Part shown: positions 1 through 5,571 of the stretch, one piece after another | Layout of the letters: each line of letters begins with the position of its first letter | Numbering within the stretch: position 1 is the first letter of the stretch | NCBI GenBank assembly: GCA_027858275.1 | Contig: JAQIDA010000325.1 | Coordinates: 1-9,581, forward strand | DNA: 9,581 bases | From: Candidatus Kapaibacterium sp. | GTDB lineage: Bacteria > Bacteroidota > Ignavibacteria > Kapaibacteriales > UBA2268 | Reading direction: 5' to 3' | Notes under the pieces: generated by a model | What the model saw: only the letters and a program-made list of their open reading frames with translations | Database searches by the model: none | What the model was told of the DNA's origin: nothing | Translations under genes and position numbers: made by a program

Positions 1-471
1 TTTCCCTTTGTACTTTTCATCAAATTGCTCTGAAACGTTAAAATCTCCTCCTAAGATGATGTTCCTTTTTTTCTGATTTAGAATTATTGTCAATTCAGAT
101 AATATGTGATGCATTGTTGTAGTAGCGTATCCGTGTGAATCGATTTGACCATAAATATTAATTACTGTAATAGTAGATGAATCGGAGATTTTGATTTCGG
201 ATATTATGGTTCCTCTTGAACCTTCATATACATTATTAATATAAAGTTCCTTATGAATGGGATGTTTAGAAATAAGTGCGGAACCCCATCTCCTCTTTCC
301 GTCAATCTCATGATATATTACATTTAAATCATCGTAACTACTGTCAGGCGGGACAATTTCTTGAATAAGGGAAATATCAGGATTTAAGTCATTATTCAGA
401 TAATTCCAAGCTAATTTTCTCTGCTCAGAATTCCGTTTCCAAAAATCCATATTCCAAGTTAGAATTTTCAT
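1..471 (-). CDS. Endonuclease/exonuclease/phosphatase (EEP) family protein, 3' part cut off by window edge
   Basis: Reading the minus strand from the ATG at 469-471 gives 157 uninterrupted codons to the window edge, so only the N-terminal part is present. The start MKILTWNMDFW is the usual first beta strand of the EEP fold, with Asn7 as a metal/phosphate ligand. IQE (residues 36-38) carries the metal-binding Glu38. GSALISK (63-69), INIYG (105-109) and GGDFNV (141-146, Asp143 and Asn145) are further family landmarks. The C-terminal SDH motif lies outside the window. The family covers Mg-dependent phosphodiesterases such as ExoIII-like nucleases, DNase I and sphingomyelinases; these residues do not decide the substrate. 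No signal peptide is visible, which points to a cytoplasmic protein. It follows the pheS terminator in the same direction, so it probably has its own promoter. Family call is confident; exact function is unknown. Confidence 0.85.
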   Translation of the reverse strand, partial: MKILTWNMDFWKRNSEQRKLAWNYLNNDLNPDISLIQEIVPPDSSYDDLNVIYHEIDGKRRWGSALISKHPIHKELYINNVYEGSRGTIISEIKISDSSTITVINIYGQIDSHGYATTTMHHILSELTIILNQKKRNIILGGDFNVSEQFDEKYKGK

Positions 472-553
472 TTAATGCCACTATTGATCGGTTAAAATGG
501 TTGTTGTCAAGATACGGATATTCTCGAGCAGAAGCAATAGTAAATATTTATAA

Positions 554-581
554 CAAAAAAAGACGCCCAAATTGGGCGTCT
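554..581 (-). terminator. Rho-independent terminator downstream of pheS
   Basis: On the plus strand, AGACGCCCAA (561-570) and TTGGGCGTCT (572-581) are perfect inverted repeats. They form a GC-rich stem of at least 8 bp with a small AT loop. On the minus strand the stem is followed by seven T residues (complement of 554-560), the layout of an intrinsic terminator for pheS, whose stop lies about 55 nt upstream. The flank CTCTACAATCC beyond the stem (580-590) suggests a decayed longer palindrome (see findings). Confidence 0.85.
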
Positions 582-636
582 CTACAATCCTTTTGGATTC
601 TGACAAATCTTCACCTTCGGAAGGTTCCTTAAAACA

Positions 637-1650
637 TCAGAGTTGATCTAAAACTCTTATATCGTTTTCGTAGAAATATCTGATATCCGTAATGCCGTAG
701 CGGAGCATTGCTACTCGTTCGATACCGAATCCGAAGGCGAATCCTGAGTAAACTTCGGGATCAATGCCGCCTGCTTTTAATACGTTGGGATGAACCATTC
801 CGCTGCCTGCTATTTCTAACCAGCCGGTACCTTTGCAAATTTTGCAGCCTTCGCCTCCGCAGAGGTAGCAAGATATATCTATTTCCGCACTCGGTTCAGT
901 GAACGGGAAGAAAGAGGGACGAAATCTGAACTGTGAGTTCTCGCCGTACATTTTTTTCGCGAATGAAATGATAGTGCTTTTCAAATCAGCGAGAGTTACG
1001 TTTTTGTCTATATACAGTCCTTCGATCTGATGGAATTCGGCGAGTGAACGAGCGTTGATCGCTTCGTTTCTGTAAACTCTGCCGGGCATAATCGATCTGA
1101 TCGGAGGCTGTGAATCTTTCATTATTCTGATTTGAACCGGAGATGTATGCGTTCTGAGCAACAAATCCTCGCCGCCTTTCATAAAGAAAGTATCCTGCAT
1201 ATCGCGCGCCGGATGATCGGGCGGGAAGTTCAGAGCGTCGAAATTGTGATAATCATCTTCGATTTCCGGACCTTCAGCAACTGTGAAACCGAGTGATTTG
1301 AATATATCAACCATCTCGTCCATTACACTCATAACAGGATGTTTCGATCCCGTGAAACGTCTTCTGCCGGGCAATGTCAAATCAAGATCGGGACTGCTGT
1401 CTGTAGTGTTTTCGAACTTTTCTTTGAGTTCTTTGATTTTCGCCTCAGTGCCTTTTCTCAAGATATTCAACTCTTTGCCGACCAGAGGCTTGTCTGCTTT
1501 GGAGACATCTTTCATTCTCTGCATCAAAGCTTGAATTTTGCCTTTTTTAACAATGTACTCTAATCTAAATTGTTCCAATTGCTCGGAATTTTTCAAATTC
1601 GGTAATTTCTCGCCGATTTCTTTTAGCAGGGATCTGATATCATTAAGCAT
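637..1650 (-). CDS. pheS: Phenylalanyl-tRNA synthetase alpha subunit
   Basis: PheS is the catalytic subunit of the cytoplasmic (alpha-beta)2 enzyme that charges tRNA-Phe. The 337-aa length is normal. Residues 1-85 are the charged helical N-terminal arm that contacts tRNA. The class II catalytic core runs from about 95 to 337. It shows HTSPVQIR (168-175), motif 2 at 190-211 (GRVYRNEAINARSLAEFHQI), TEPSAEIDI (251-259) and motif 3 at 303-315 (GFAFGFGIERVAM). Cys261, 264, 269 and 272 lie in the family's usual CxxCGGxGCxxC segment. The ARSLAEFHQ wording of motif 2 resembles Bacteroidota and their relatives rather than the THSPEFHQ form. The ATG at 1648-1650 has no clear Shine-Dalgarno. The gene lies downstream of rplT as in many bacteria, but pheT does not follow; the next gene is an EEP-family protein behind a terminator. 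Confidence 0.97.
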   Translation of the reverse strand: MLNDIRSLLKEIGEKLPNLKNSEQLEQFRLEYIVKKGKIQALMQRMKDVSKADKPLVGKELNILRKGTEAKIKELKEKFENTTDSSPDLDLTLPGRRRFTGSKHPVMSVMDEMVDIFKSLGFTVAEGPEIEDDYHNFDALNFPPDHPARDMQDTFFMKGGEDLLLRTHTSPVQIRIMKDSQPPIRSIMPGRVYRNEAINARSLAEFHQIEGLYIDKNVTLADLKSTIISFAKKMYGENSQFRFRPSFFPFTEPSAEIDISCYLCGGEGCKICKGTGWLEIAGSGMVHPNVLKAGGIDPEVYSGFAFGFGIERVAMLRYGITDIRYFYENDIRVLDQL

Positions 1651-1702
1651 AATTTTGTTTTGTAGTGTATGAAAGAAAATGATTGTGAGATTTTGTTATT
1701 CT

Positions 1703-1728
1703 GAGCAAGGGAGCATGCTCCCTTGTTC
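1703..1728. repeat. Perfect 20-bp intergenic palindrome upstream of pheS
   Basis: CAAGGGAGCATGCTCCCTTG at 1706-1725 equals its own reverse complement, and 1703-1705/1726-1728 extend the pairing with one G-T mismatch. It sits about 53 nt before the pheS ATG, inside the likely mRNA leader. There is no T-run on either side, so it is not a typical intrinsic terminator. It could be a REP-like element, a leader hairpin or a protein-binding site. Confidence 0.6.
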
Positions 1729-1735
1729 TCTTGAG

Positions 1736-1770
1736 TAAATGTATCGGCTCTGAGTTTCTTTCTAAACAAA
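1736..1770 (-). promoter_or_regulatory. Weak candidate pheS promoter (Bacteroidota type)
   Basis: The minus strand reads TTTG (complement of 1767-1770), a 23-nt spacer, then TACATTTA (complement of 1736-1743). This resembles TTTG / TAnnTTTG but has one mismatch in the -7 box and a spacer 2-4 nt too long. If real, transcription would start near 1730 and the palindrome at 1703-1728 would be the first structure in the pheS leader. Confidence 0.25.
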
Positions 1771-1802
1771 GAATTTATCATCGATTTCATCTGACATTAT
1801 GT

Positions 1803-1982
1803 TCAGATGTCAGATAAAGTAGTTTTTATGTCATCAGCAACTGTTTCTATTTCATCCATCATATCATTAATTTTGACAGAGTCTGATGTTCCAAGTGATA
1901 TATCTTTTGATGCTTTTTCATGTAATTTATTTGCTAATTCTTTTTTCAATTCTTTATCAATTTTATCTTTTATGCTTTTCAT
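1803..1982 (-). CDS. Small hypothetical acidic/helical protein, 59 aa
   Basis: I do not recognise this protein. The minus-strand ORF runs from the ATG at 1980-1982 to the TGA at 1803-1805. It begins MKSIKDKIDKELKKELANKL and ends with an acidic stretch (DDIKTTLSDI). It is rich in Lys, Asp and Glu, has no Phe, Trp, Tyr or Cys, and has no membrane segment. It looks like a soluble, mostly helical protein, possibly coiled coil. An in-frame TGA two codons upstream of the ATG fixes the start. The opposite strand also has an open frame (1807-2004), but its Phe/Ser/Ile-rich translation is what the antisense of a Lys/Glu/Asp-rich gene gives, so I take the minus strand as coding. It lies between the rplT terminator and pheS, in the same direction. 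No clear Shine-Dalgarno is seen. The lack of Phe codons argues against a PheM-type leader peptide. Confidence 0.55.
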   Translation of the reverse strand: MKSIKDKIDKELKKELANKLHEKASKDISLGTSDSVKINDMMDEIETVADDIKTTLSDI

Positions 1983-2011
1983 TATGATTCAATACATATG
2001 TTGAGGTATAT

Positions 2012-2043
2012 ATAAAAAGAAAGGCACAATTAATTGTGCCTTT
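2012..2043 (-). terminator. Terminator of the infC-rpmI-rplT cluster
   Basis: The 24-nt perfect palindrome AAAGGCACAATT/AATTGTGCCTTT occupies 2020-2043, 11 nt beyond the rplT stop. On the minus strand it continues into a T-rich tail (complement of tataaaaag, 2011-2019), as in an intrinsic terminator. Its symmetry would also allow termination in the other direction. Confidence 0.85.
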
Positions 2044-2054
2044 TGGTTGAGTGC

Positions 2055-2399
2055 TTATTTTTTAACGCTGTTGAGAATGCTTTCAAAAACCTTAGGCTGA
2101 TTCATTGCGAAGTCAGCGAGGATCTTACGGTTAATGTCGATATTATTGACTTTGAGCGCGTGGATGAATGTTGAATATGTCATTCCGTTCATACGAGCTG
2201 CGGCGTTAATACGAACGATCCACAATCTGCGGAAGTTACGTTTTTTGAGTCTACGATCGCGGTAGGCGTGAGTTAAACCTTTTTCAATGTGGTTCTTCGC
2301 AATGGTCCAGACATTATTTCTGCTGCCCCAATAACCTTTTGCGAGCTTTATGAATTTTTTGCGCCTGCGATGCGAAGCTACTTTGTTTTGTGATCTCAT
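2055..2399 (-). CDS. rplT: Large ribosomal subunit protein bL20
   Basis: bL20 is an early-assembly 23S rRNA-binding protein of the 50S subunit. The 114-aa length is typical. The very basic N-terminal extension MRSQNKVASHRRRKKFIKLAKGYWG threads into rRNA. The globular part carries the signature YRDRRLKKRNFRRLWIVRIN (about 46-65), then AAARMNGMTYSTFIHAL and INRKILADFAMNQPKVFESI. The ATG at 2397-2399 is preceded on the minus strand by AAGGAA at suitable spacing, a clear Shine-Dalgarno. It is the last gene of the infC-rpmI-rplT cluster and is followed by a strong terminator. In some bacteria bL20 represses its own operon by binding mRNA. The 155-nt gap to rpmI holds two hairpins, but no such site can be identified from the sequence alone. 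Confidence 0.98.
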   Translation of the reverse strand: MRSQNKVASHRRRKKFIKLAKGYWGSRNNVWTIAKNHIEKGLTHAYRDRRLKKRNFRRLWIVRINAAARMNGMTYSTFIHALKVNNIDINRKILADFAMNQPKVFESILNSVKK

Positions 2400-2401
2400 T
2401 T

Positions 2402-2470
2402 TTAATTCCTTATGAGTTTGTTTTTGTTTGGGCTAAGGGAGAGCTTGCTTCGTTTCCCCTTTTGCCTCAT
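2402..2470 (-). CDS. Possible 22-codon basic ORF immediately before rplT
   Basis: Between rpmI and rplT the minus strand has ATG (2468-2470), 22 codons (MRQKGKRSKLSLSPNKNKLI, then RN) and TAA (2402-2404). The stop is 2 nt from the rplT ATG, and the rplT Shine-Dalgarno lies inside this ORF. The peptide has 8 Lys/Arg residues and no acidic ones. It could be a translated leader coupled to rplT, but an ORF this short can arise by chance and it has no clear Shine-Dalgarno of its own. Confidence 0.2.
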   Translation of the reverse strand: MRQKGKRSKLSLSPNKNKLIRN

Positions 2471-2494
2471 TAATTTAATTTGGGATTTAATCCC
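2431..2494 (-). promoter_or_regulatory. Two hairpins in the rpmI-rplT intergenic region
   Basis: An imperfect stem-loop spans 2431-2466, where GGC and AAGGGA pair with TCCCCTT and GCC around a loop containing AGCTTGCT. A compact hairpin GGGAT-TTA-ATCCC lies at 2482-2494. Both would be in the rplT mRNA leader. They may be structural, regulatory or REP-like; no T-run marks them as terminators. Confidence 0.3.
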
Positions 2495-2554
2495 GACGTT
2501 GATAATGCAGAGGCTTCAATAATTAACAGAGTTAAAAATTAACTTTGGTGAAAA

Positions 2555-2752
2555 TTAACGCATGCAAAGCATCTTTTTAACGCGCTTCTCGTCACTTTTA
2601 TGTACGAGCGTAGACTGACGCAAATTTCTTTTTGTTTTGCGTGTTTTCTTTGTGAGAATATGGCTTCTATAAGCTTTTTCTCTCTTGATTTTGCCGGTGC
2701 CGGTAACTTTGAATCGTTTGGCGGCTGACCTGTTGGTCTTCATTTTTGGCAT
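2555..2752 (-). CDS. rpmI: Large ribosomal subunit protein bL35
   Basis: bL35 is a small basic protein of the 50S subunit. Starting at the ATG at 2750-2752 the product is 65 aa and begins MPKMKTNRSAAKRFKVTGTG, the standard bL35 opening. The rest (RSHILTKKTRKTKRNLRQST, then a basic C-terminus) also fits. The open frame reaches back to an ATG at 2788, but the 12 extra residues (MLFIYIIDKGLE) match nothing in the family. AAGGGA sits 8 nt before the internal ATG as a Shine-Dalgarno. I therefore choose 2752 as the start. It lies 75 nt behind infC in the conserved infC-rpmI-rplT order. A small hairpin, GTGCT-GAT-AGCAC (2795-2807), lies in the gap. Confidence 0.96.
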   Translation of the reverse strand: MPKMKTNRSAAKRFKVTGTGKIKREKAYRSHILTKKTRKTKRNLRQSTLVHKSDEKRVKKMLCMR

Positions 2753-2827
2753 TTCTAATCCCTTATCTATTATATATATAAATAACAACTCTCCGTGCTG
2801 ATAGCACTAAATCAACGAAAACGGTGG

Positions 2828-3463
2828 CTATTTATTTTCTTCTTTTTGTTCTTCTTTAGCTTTTTTATCTTCTAATTTCTTCTTGCTTGTTATTTTGTCC
2901 TTGTCAGGAGACAATACTACGGAAAAAATTCTTCCTTCAGCACGCAGATTCTGATCTACTTTAGCGATGTCAATCATAGCTTCGATAAATCTGACGAGTA
3001 ACTCACGACCAATTTCTTTGTGAACAATCTCACGACCGCGGAACATAACCGAAGCTTTGACTTTGTCACCTTGTTCAATAAATTTACGGGCATGTCTTGT
3101 TTTGAAATTGAAATCATGGGTGTCAGTTCTCCATTTGAATCTGATTTCTTTCAATTGAGTGTTATGCTGCAATTTTTTCTGCTGTTTTTCACGTTTCTGT
3201 TGTTCATACAGAAACTTACCGTAATCAATGATTTTACACACCGGAGGTTTAGCCTGGGGTGCTATTTCGACAAGATCAAGACCTACTGCTTCAGCCATAG
3301 CTAAAGCGTCTTTAATAGTCTTGACTCCAACCATTTGATTGTCGTTTGCGATCAGGCGACATTCTTCAGCGCGAATTAATTCGTTTATGTTGTGCCTGGC
3401 TGTTTTTTGGCGAGGTTGCTGACCTCTTCCGTGTGAAAAATGCGCGAAATATATTGATCTCAA
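2828..3463 (-). CDS. infC: Translation initiation factor IF-3 with non-AUG start
   Basis: IF-3 binds the 30S subunit, prevents premature 50S joining and checks start-codon/initiator-tRNA pairing. The N-domain spans about 24-92 (HNINELIRAEECRLI; PPVCKIIDYGKFLYEQ with the YGKF signature). A Lys/Gln-rich linker (88-103) follows, then the C-domain (104-187: LKEIRFKWRTDTHDFNFKTR, FRGREIVHKEIG). A charged Lys/Glu tail covers 188-211. There is no in-frame ATG between the upstream stop (TAA, complement of 3476-3478) and residue 44, which is already inside the N-domain. Translation must begin at a non-AUG codon. TTG at 3461-3463, behind a GGGA stretch, is the best candidate; the ATA three codons later is another. 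Rare starts are a known feature of infC and allow IF-3 to limit its own synthesis. First gene of infC-rpmI-rplT; the usual upstream thrS is replaced by a TPR gene. Confidence 0.95.
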   Translation of the reverse strand: MRSIYFAHFSHGRGQQPRQKTARHNINELIRAEECRLIANDNQMVGVKTIKDALAMAEAVGLDLVEIAPQAKPPVCKIIDYGKFLYEQQKREKQQKKLQHNTQLKEIRFKWRTDTHDFNFKTRHARKFIEQGDKVKASVMFRGREIVHKEIGRELLVRFIEAMIDIAKVDQNLRAEGRIFSVVLSPDKDKITSKKKLEDKKAKEEQKEENK

Positions 3464-3624
3464 AGAATTCCCGTATTAATAAATATTCAACGTACTAACT
3501 ATAAGACTGTAAATATAAGGTTTATTTCTGAATTAAAAAAGAGAGATCGTCAAAAAACGAGTGTTTTTCAAAATAATTATCAGAAGAGCTCCGGGATTAG
3601 AAGAGTATTTACACAAACCCAATA

Positions 3625-4419
3625 TTAGTTCTTAATTCCTGCCGCAAGAGTCGCTTGATAATTCTTCTTTGCGTTGGGATGATTAGGATTGATTGACAGG
3701 GCTTTTTTGAACATTTCCGCGGCTTGAGCGTTTTGTCCTTTTTTCGATGCGATCACTCCGAAATTGTTGTATATATCAGCGTCATTCGGATTGACTGACA
3801 GACAAATATTATAGTTCTCAACTGCCTTGTCTATATCATTGAGATTCAGGTAGATGTTCCCAAGAAGTTTGCGGATCTGCGGATTATTCTGTTGATATTG
3901 GAGTGCTTCGTTCAATATGTTAACAGCTTCCCGCGGTTTGTTTTGCTTGAGCAGCTCCGAGCTTTTGTTTGTATAGGCATGGAACATAAAGCGGAGAGCC
4001 TCGGTCCAGACAGGATTTATTGTCGATCCGCTGTCAATTCTGAAGGCTTCCTTTTGGTGTACAATGGCAGAGTCCCACTGACTTGTGCGCAGATAATAAT
4101 ATCCGACAAGGAAATGAACCCGTGCGTGATAGGGATGTTTTATGACTAATTCCTTGAGTCTTTTCCCGCCTTCTTCCAACAGCTCCGTTTTCAATTTTGG
4201 GTCTTGGACTCTGCTTGATGAATCGATCATCTGAGCGGCTTTGATCCAAGGATCCACAACAACCACATCATGATCGAACCACATAAACATAAATATTATA
4301 ACAGCGATTACAAAGGGGATCAATGCCATAGTTTTGTTTTTTGACCATGGTTCGGAATTTATTTCTGTTTCTTCAGATTTTGAAACCGGCTTTTTGCCGT
4401 GAGCTGACTTCTTTGACAT
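3625..4419 (-). CDS. Membrane-anchored tetratricopeptide repeat protein
   Basis: The 264-aa product starts with a Lys/Glu-rich cytoplasmic stretch (1-30). A single hydrophobic segment follows at about 31-48 (MALIPFVIAVIIFMFMWF), then a large soluble domain. That domain contains TPR-type helical pairs at roughly 98-131, 143-180, 181-213 and 215-248. The last two are the most canonical (GNIYLNLNDIDKAVENYNIC; NNFGVIASKKGQNAQAAEMF, followed by KKALSINPNHP). TPRs bind protein partners, so this is probably a scaffold or adaptor in the inner membrane facing the periplasm. The partner cannot be told from the sequence. The 161-nt gap to infC contains no convincing terminator, so read-through into infC is possible. 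It is divergent from the M15 peptidase gene and has a well-matched promoter at 4471-4501. Confidence 0.85.
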   Translation of the reverse strand: MSKKSAHGKKPVSKSEETEINSEPWSKNKTMALIPFVIAVIIFMFMWFDHDVVVVDPWIKAAQMIDSSSRVQDPKLKTELLEEGGKRLKELVIKHPYHARVHFLVGYYYLRTSQWDSAIVHQKEAFRIDSGSTINPVWTEALRFMFHAYTNKSSELLKQNKPREAVNILNEALQYQQNNPQIRKLLGNIYLNLNDIDKAVENYNICLSVNPNDADIYNNFGVIASKKGQNAQAAEMFKKALSINPNHPNAKKNYQATLAAGIKN

Positions 4420-4470
4420 ATCGCGATTCTTTATTAGAAATATTTATATTCTGTTGCCTAAAATCTTTTT

Positions 4471-4501
4471 CAAATATATATATAAATAGTCCTTGAAACA
4501 A
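4471..4501 (-). promoter_or_regulatory. Bacteroidota-type promoter for the TPR gene
   Basis: The minus strand reads TTG (complement of 4499-4501), exactly 20 nt, then TATATTTG (complement of 4471-4478). This fits the Bacteroidota housekeeping consensus TTG-N19-21-TAnnTTTG. Transcription would start about 45 nt before the ATG at 4419. Confidence 0.65.
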
Positions 4502-4519
4502 TTATTTCTCTTATATTGG
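4493..4519 (+). promoter_or_regulatory. Weak candidate promoter for the M15 peptidase gene
   Basis: TTG at 4493-4495 and TATATTGG at 4512-4519 resemble the -33 and -7 boxes, with one mismatch in the latter and a 16-nt spacer, shorter than usual. It overlaps the opposing TPR promoter, so the two divergent genes could compete for RNA polymerase. CGGAG at 4541-4545 is the likely Shine-Dalgarno. Confidence 0.3.
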
Positions 4520-4555
4520 CAGTGGAATGCTAAATATTAACGGAGATTTATATAA

Positions 4556-5176
4556 ATGACTGTCAGCAGAATTCTTTTTGTTATAACAATTATCGCGTTT
4601 GTCGTTTCGCTTACTTTTGTCAATGCTGAGGAGACTATGATTATTGATTCCGATATGACCTTTGCCGAATCAATAAAAGGAACGAAAGCGCCTCAAAAAG
4701 TTATTGACCAATTATGTCTTTTGGATGTATACTATTATTCTTTTGATGACAAATTGCACAAGGGTCAATTAGTTGTTAATAAAAAAGTTAAGATGGATGT
4801 GGCGGAGATATTTGAGATTATAAAATCGATGAAATTCAAAGTAAAAAAAGCAATTCCGATCGTTGAATATAAATGGAGCGATGACGCTTCGATGGCGGAC
4901 AACAACAGCTCGGCATTCTGTTACAGATACATAGCCGGTACGAAAAGAATGTCCAATCATTCGTACGGAATGGCGGTAGATATTAACCCGTGTAATAATC
5001 CTGTTGTATACAAAAGCGGAAGAGTATCACCGAAAGGCGCGAAATATAATCCAAAAGCTGAAGGAACTTTTTCAAAAACTCACCCGATAGTCCGGGTGTT
5101 TCTCGATCGCGGATGGATATGGGGCGGAGATTTCAGGAAGTATAAAGACAACCATCATTTTGCCAAGAAAAAATAA
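4556..5176 (+). CDS. Secreted M15-family (D-Ala-D-Ala carboxypeptidase-like) metallopeptidase
   Basis: The 206-aa protein begins with a signal peptide (about 1-24, ending VNA before EET). The M15 zinc-peptidase domain follows. The first zinc motif is SNHSYGMAVDINP (133-145), giving ligands His135 and Asp142. The second is GGDFRKYKDNHHF (190-202), with His201 as third ligand and Asp198 as the likely catalytic acid/base. AFCYRYIAGTKR (120-131) and GWIWGGD (186-192) are also typical of the M15 branch that includes CwlK- and phage-endolysin-like L,D/D,D-peptidases. The expected role is cleaving peptide crosslinks or stems of peptidoglycan in the periplasm. Cys54, Cys122 and Cys146 are present. 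The ATG at 4556 has CGGAG 10 nt upstream. The stop is only 8 nt from the end of the convergent MmcQ/YjbR gene. Exact bond specificity is unknown. Confidence 0.88.
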   Translation: MTVSRILFVITIIAFVVSLTFVNAEETMIIDSDMTFAESIKGTKAPQKVIDQLCLLDVYYYSFDDKLHKGQLVVNKKVKMDVAEIFEIIKSMKFKVKKAIPIVEYKWSDDASMADNNSSAFCYRYIAGTKRMSNHSYGMAVDINPCNNPVVYKSGRVSPKGAKYNPKAEGTFSKTHPIVRVFLDRGWIWGGDFRKYKDNHHFAKKK

Positions 5177-5184
5177 GTTCGGGT

Positions 5185-5541
5185 TTATAGATTATTGATT
5201 CTCTCTTTGTCGGCTTTTTTCAATTTGTCGAATATCAATTGATATGAATGTTTGGTCAATTCTTTGATCAGATCATCGCTGATTGTATTGTCGGGGATGA
5301 TTGTGTTCCAAGTTTTTTTGTTGCAATGATAACCGGGTATTACGGCATCGTATTCTTCTCTGAGCAGAATAGCTCGTTCCGGATCACACTTTAGATTGAA
5401 TCTGAAGGGGAGATGTTCTATATCTGTCATGGCAAAAATTTTGTTATTGACTCTGAAAACGAGAGTGGTCTCATTAAAAGGCGTGTCTTCGCTTGTGTCT
5501 TTGAGGCTGAGGCAGAATTCTCTGAATGTTTCGAGGTTCAT
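5185..5541 (-). CDS. MmcQ/YjbR family protein
   Basis: The 118-aa product matches the MmcQ/YjbR (DUF419) family over its whole length. It has an N-terminal MNLETFREFCLSL helix and the FNETTLVFRVNNKIFAMTD strands (22-40). These are followed by LKCDPERAILLREEYDAVIPGYH (50-72), the signature CNKKTWNTI (73-81), and the C-terminal helix DDLIKELTKHSYQLIFDKL. The family has a small double-wing fold resembling some DNA-binding proteins, but no firm biochemical role. It is probably cytoplasmic. AGGGAAA lies upstream of the ATG as a possible Shine-Dalgarno. The start is 30 nt behind the metallophosphoesterase stop, so the two genes probably share a transcript. Its 3' end meets the M15 gene tail-to-tail with no room for a terminator. 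Confidence 0.88.
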   Translation of the reverse strand: MNLETFREFCLSLKDTSEDTPFNETTLVFRVNNKIFAMTDIEHLPFRFNLKCDPERAILLREEYDAVIPGYHCNKKTWNTIIPDNTISDDLIKELTKHSYQLIFDKLKKADKERINNL

Positions 5542-5571
5542 TTTCCGATTTCCCTAAAATGTGAGGATTAA

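Noticed and set aside
637..1650. Absence of pheT next to pheS as an anomaly
   Set aside because: Separated pheS and pheT are, to my knowledge, common in Bacteroidota, so this is not unusual in itself.
1623..1790. Minus-strand 55-codon ORF overlapping the pheS start, with four Phe codons, as a possible leader peptide
   Set aside because: Phe codons are scattered, the frame runs through a palindrome, and there is no terminator/antiterminator with a T-run. Composition looks noncoding.
1807..2004. Plus-strand 65-aa ORF, Phe/Ser/Ile-rich and membrane-like
   Set aside because: It is the antisense of the 59-aa Lys/Glu/Asp-rich minus-strand ORF, which is the more protein-like of the two.
3551..3569. 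Possible terminator AAAAAC...GTTTTT between the TPR gene and infC
   Set aside because: The stem is only 6 bp and almost all A-T, too weak to call.
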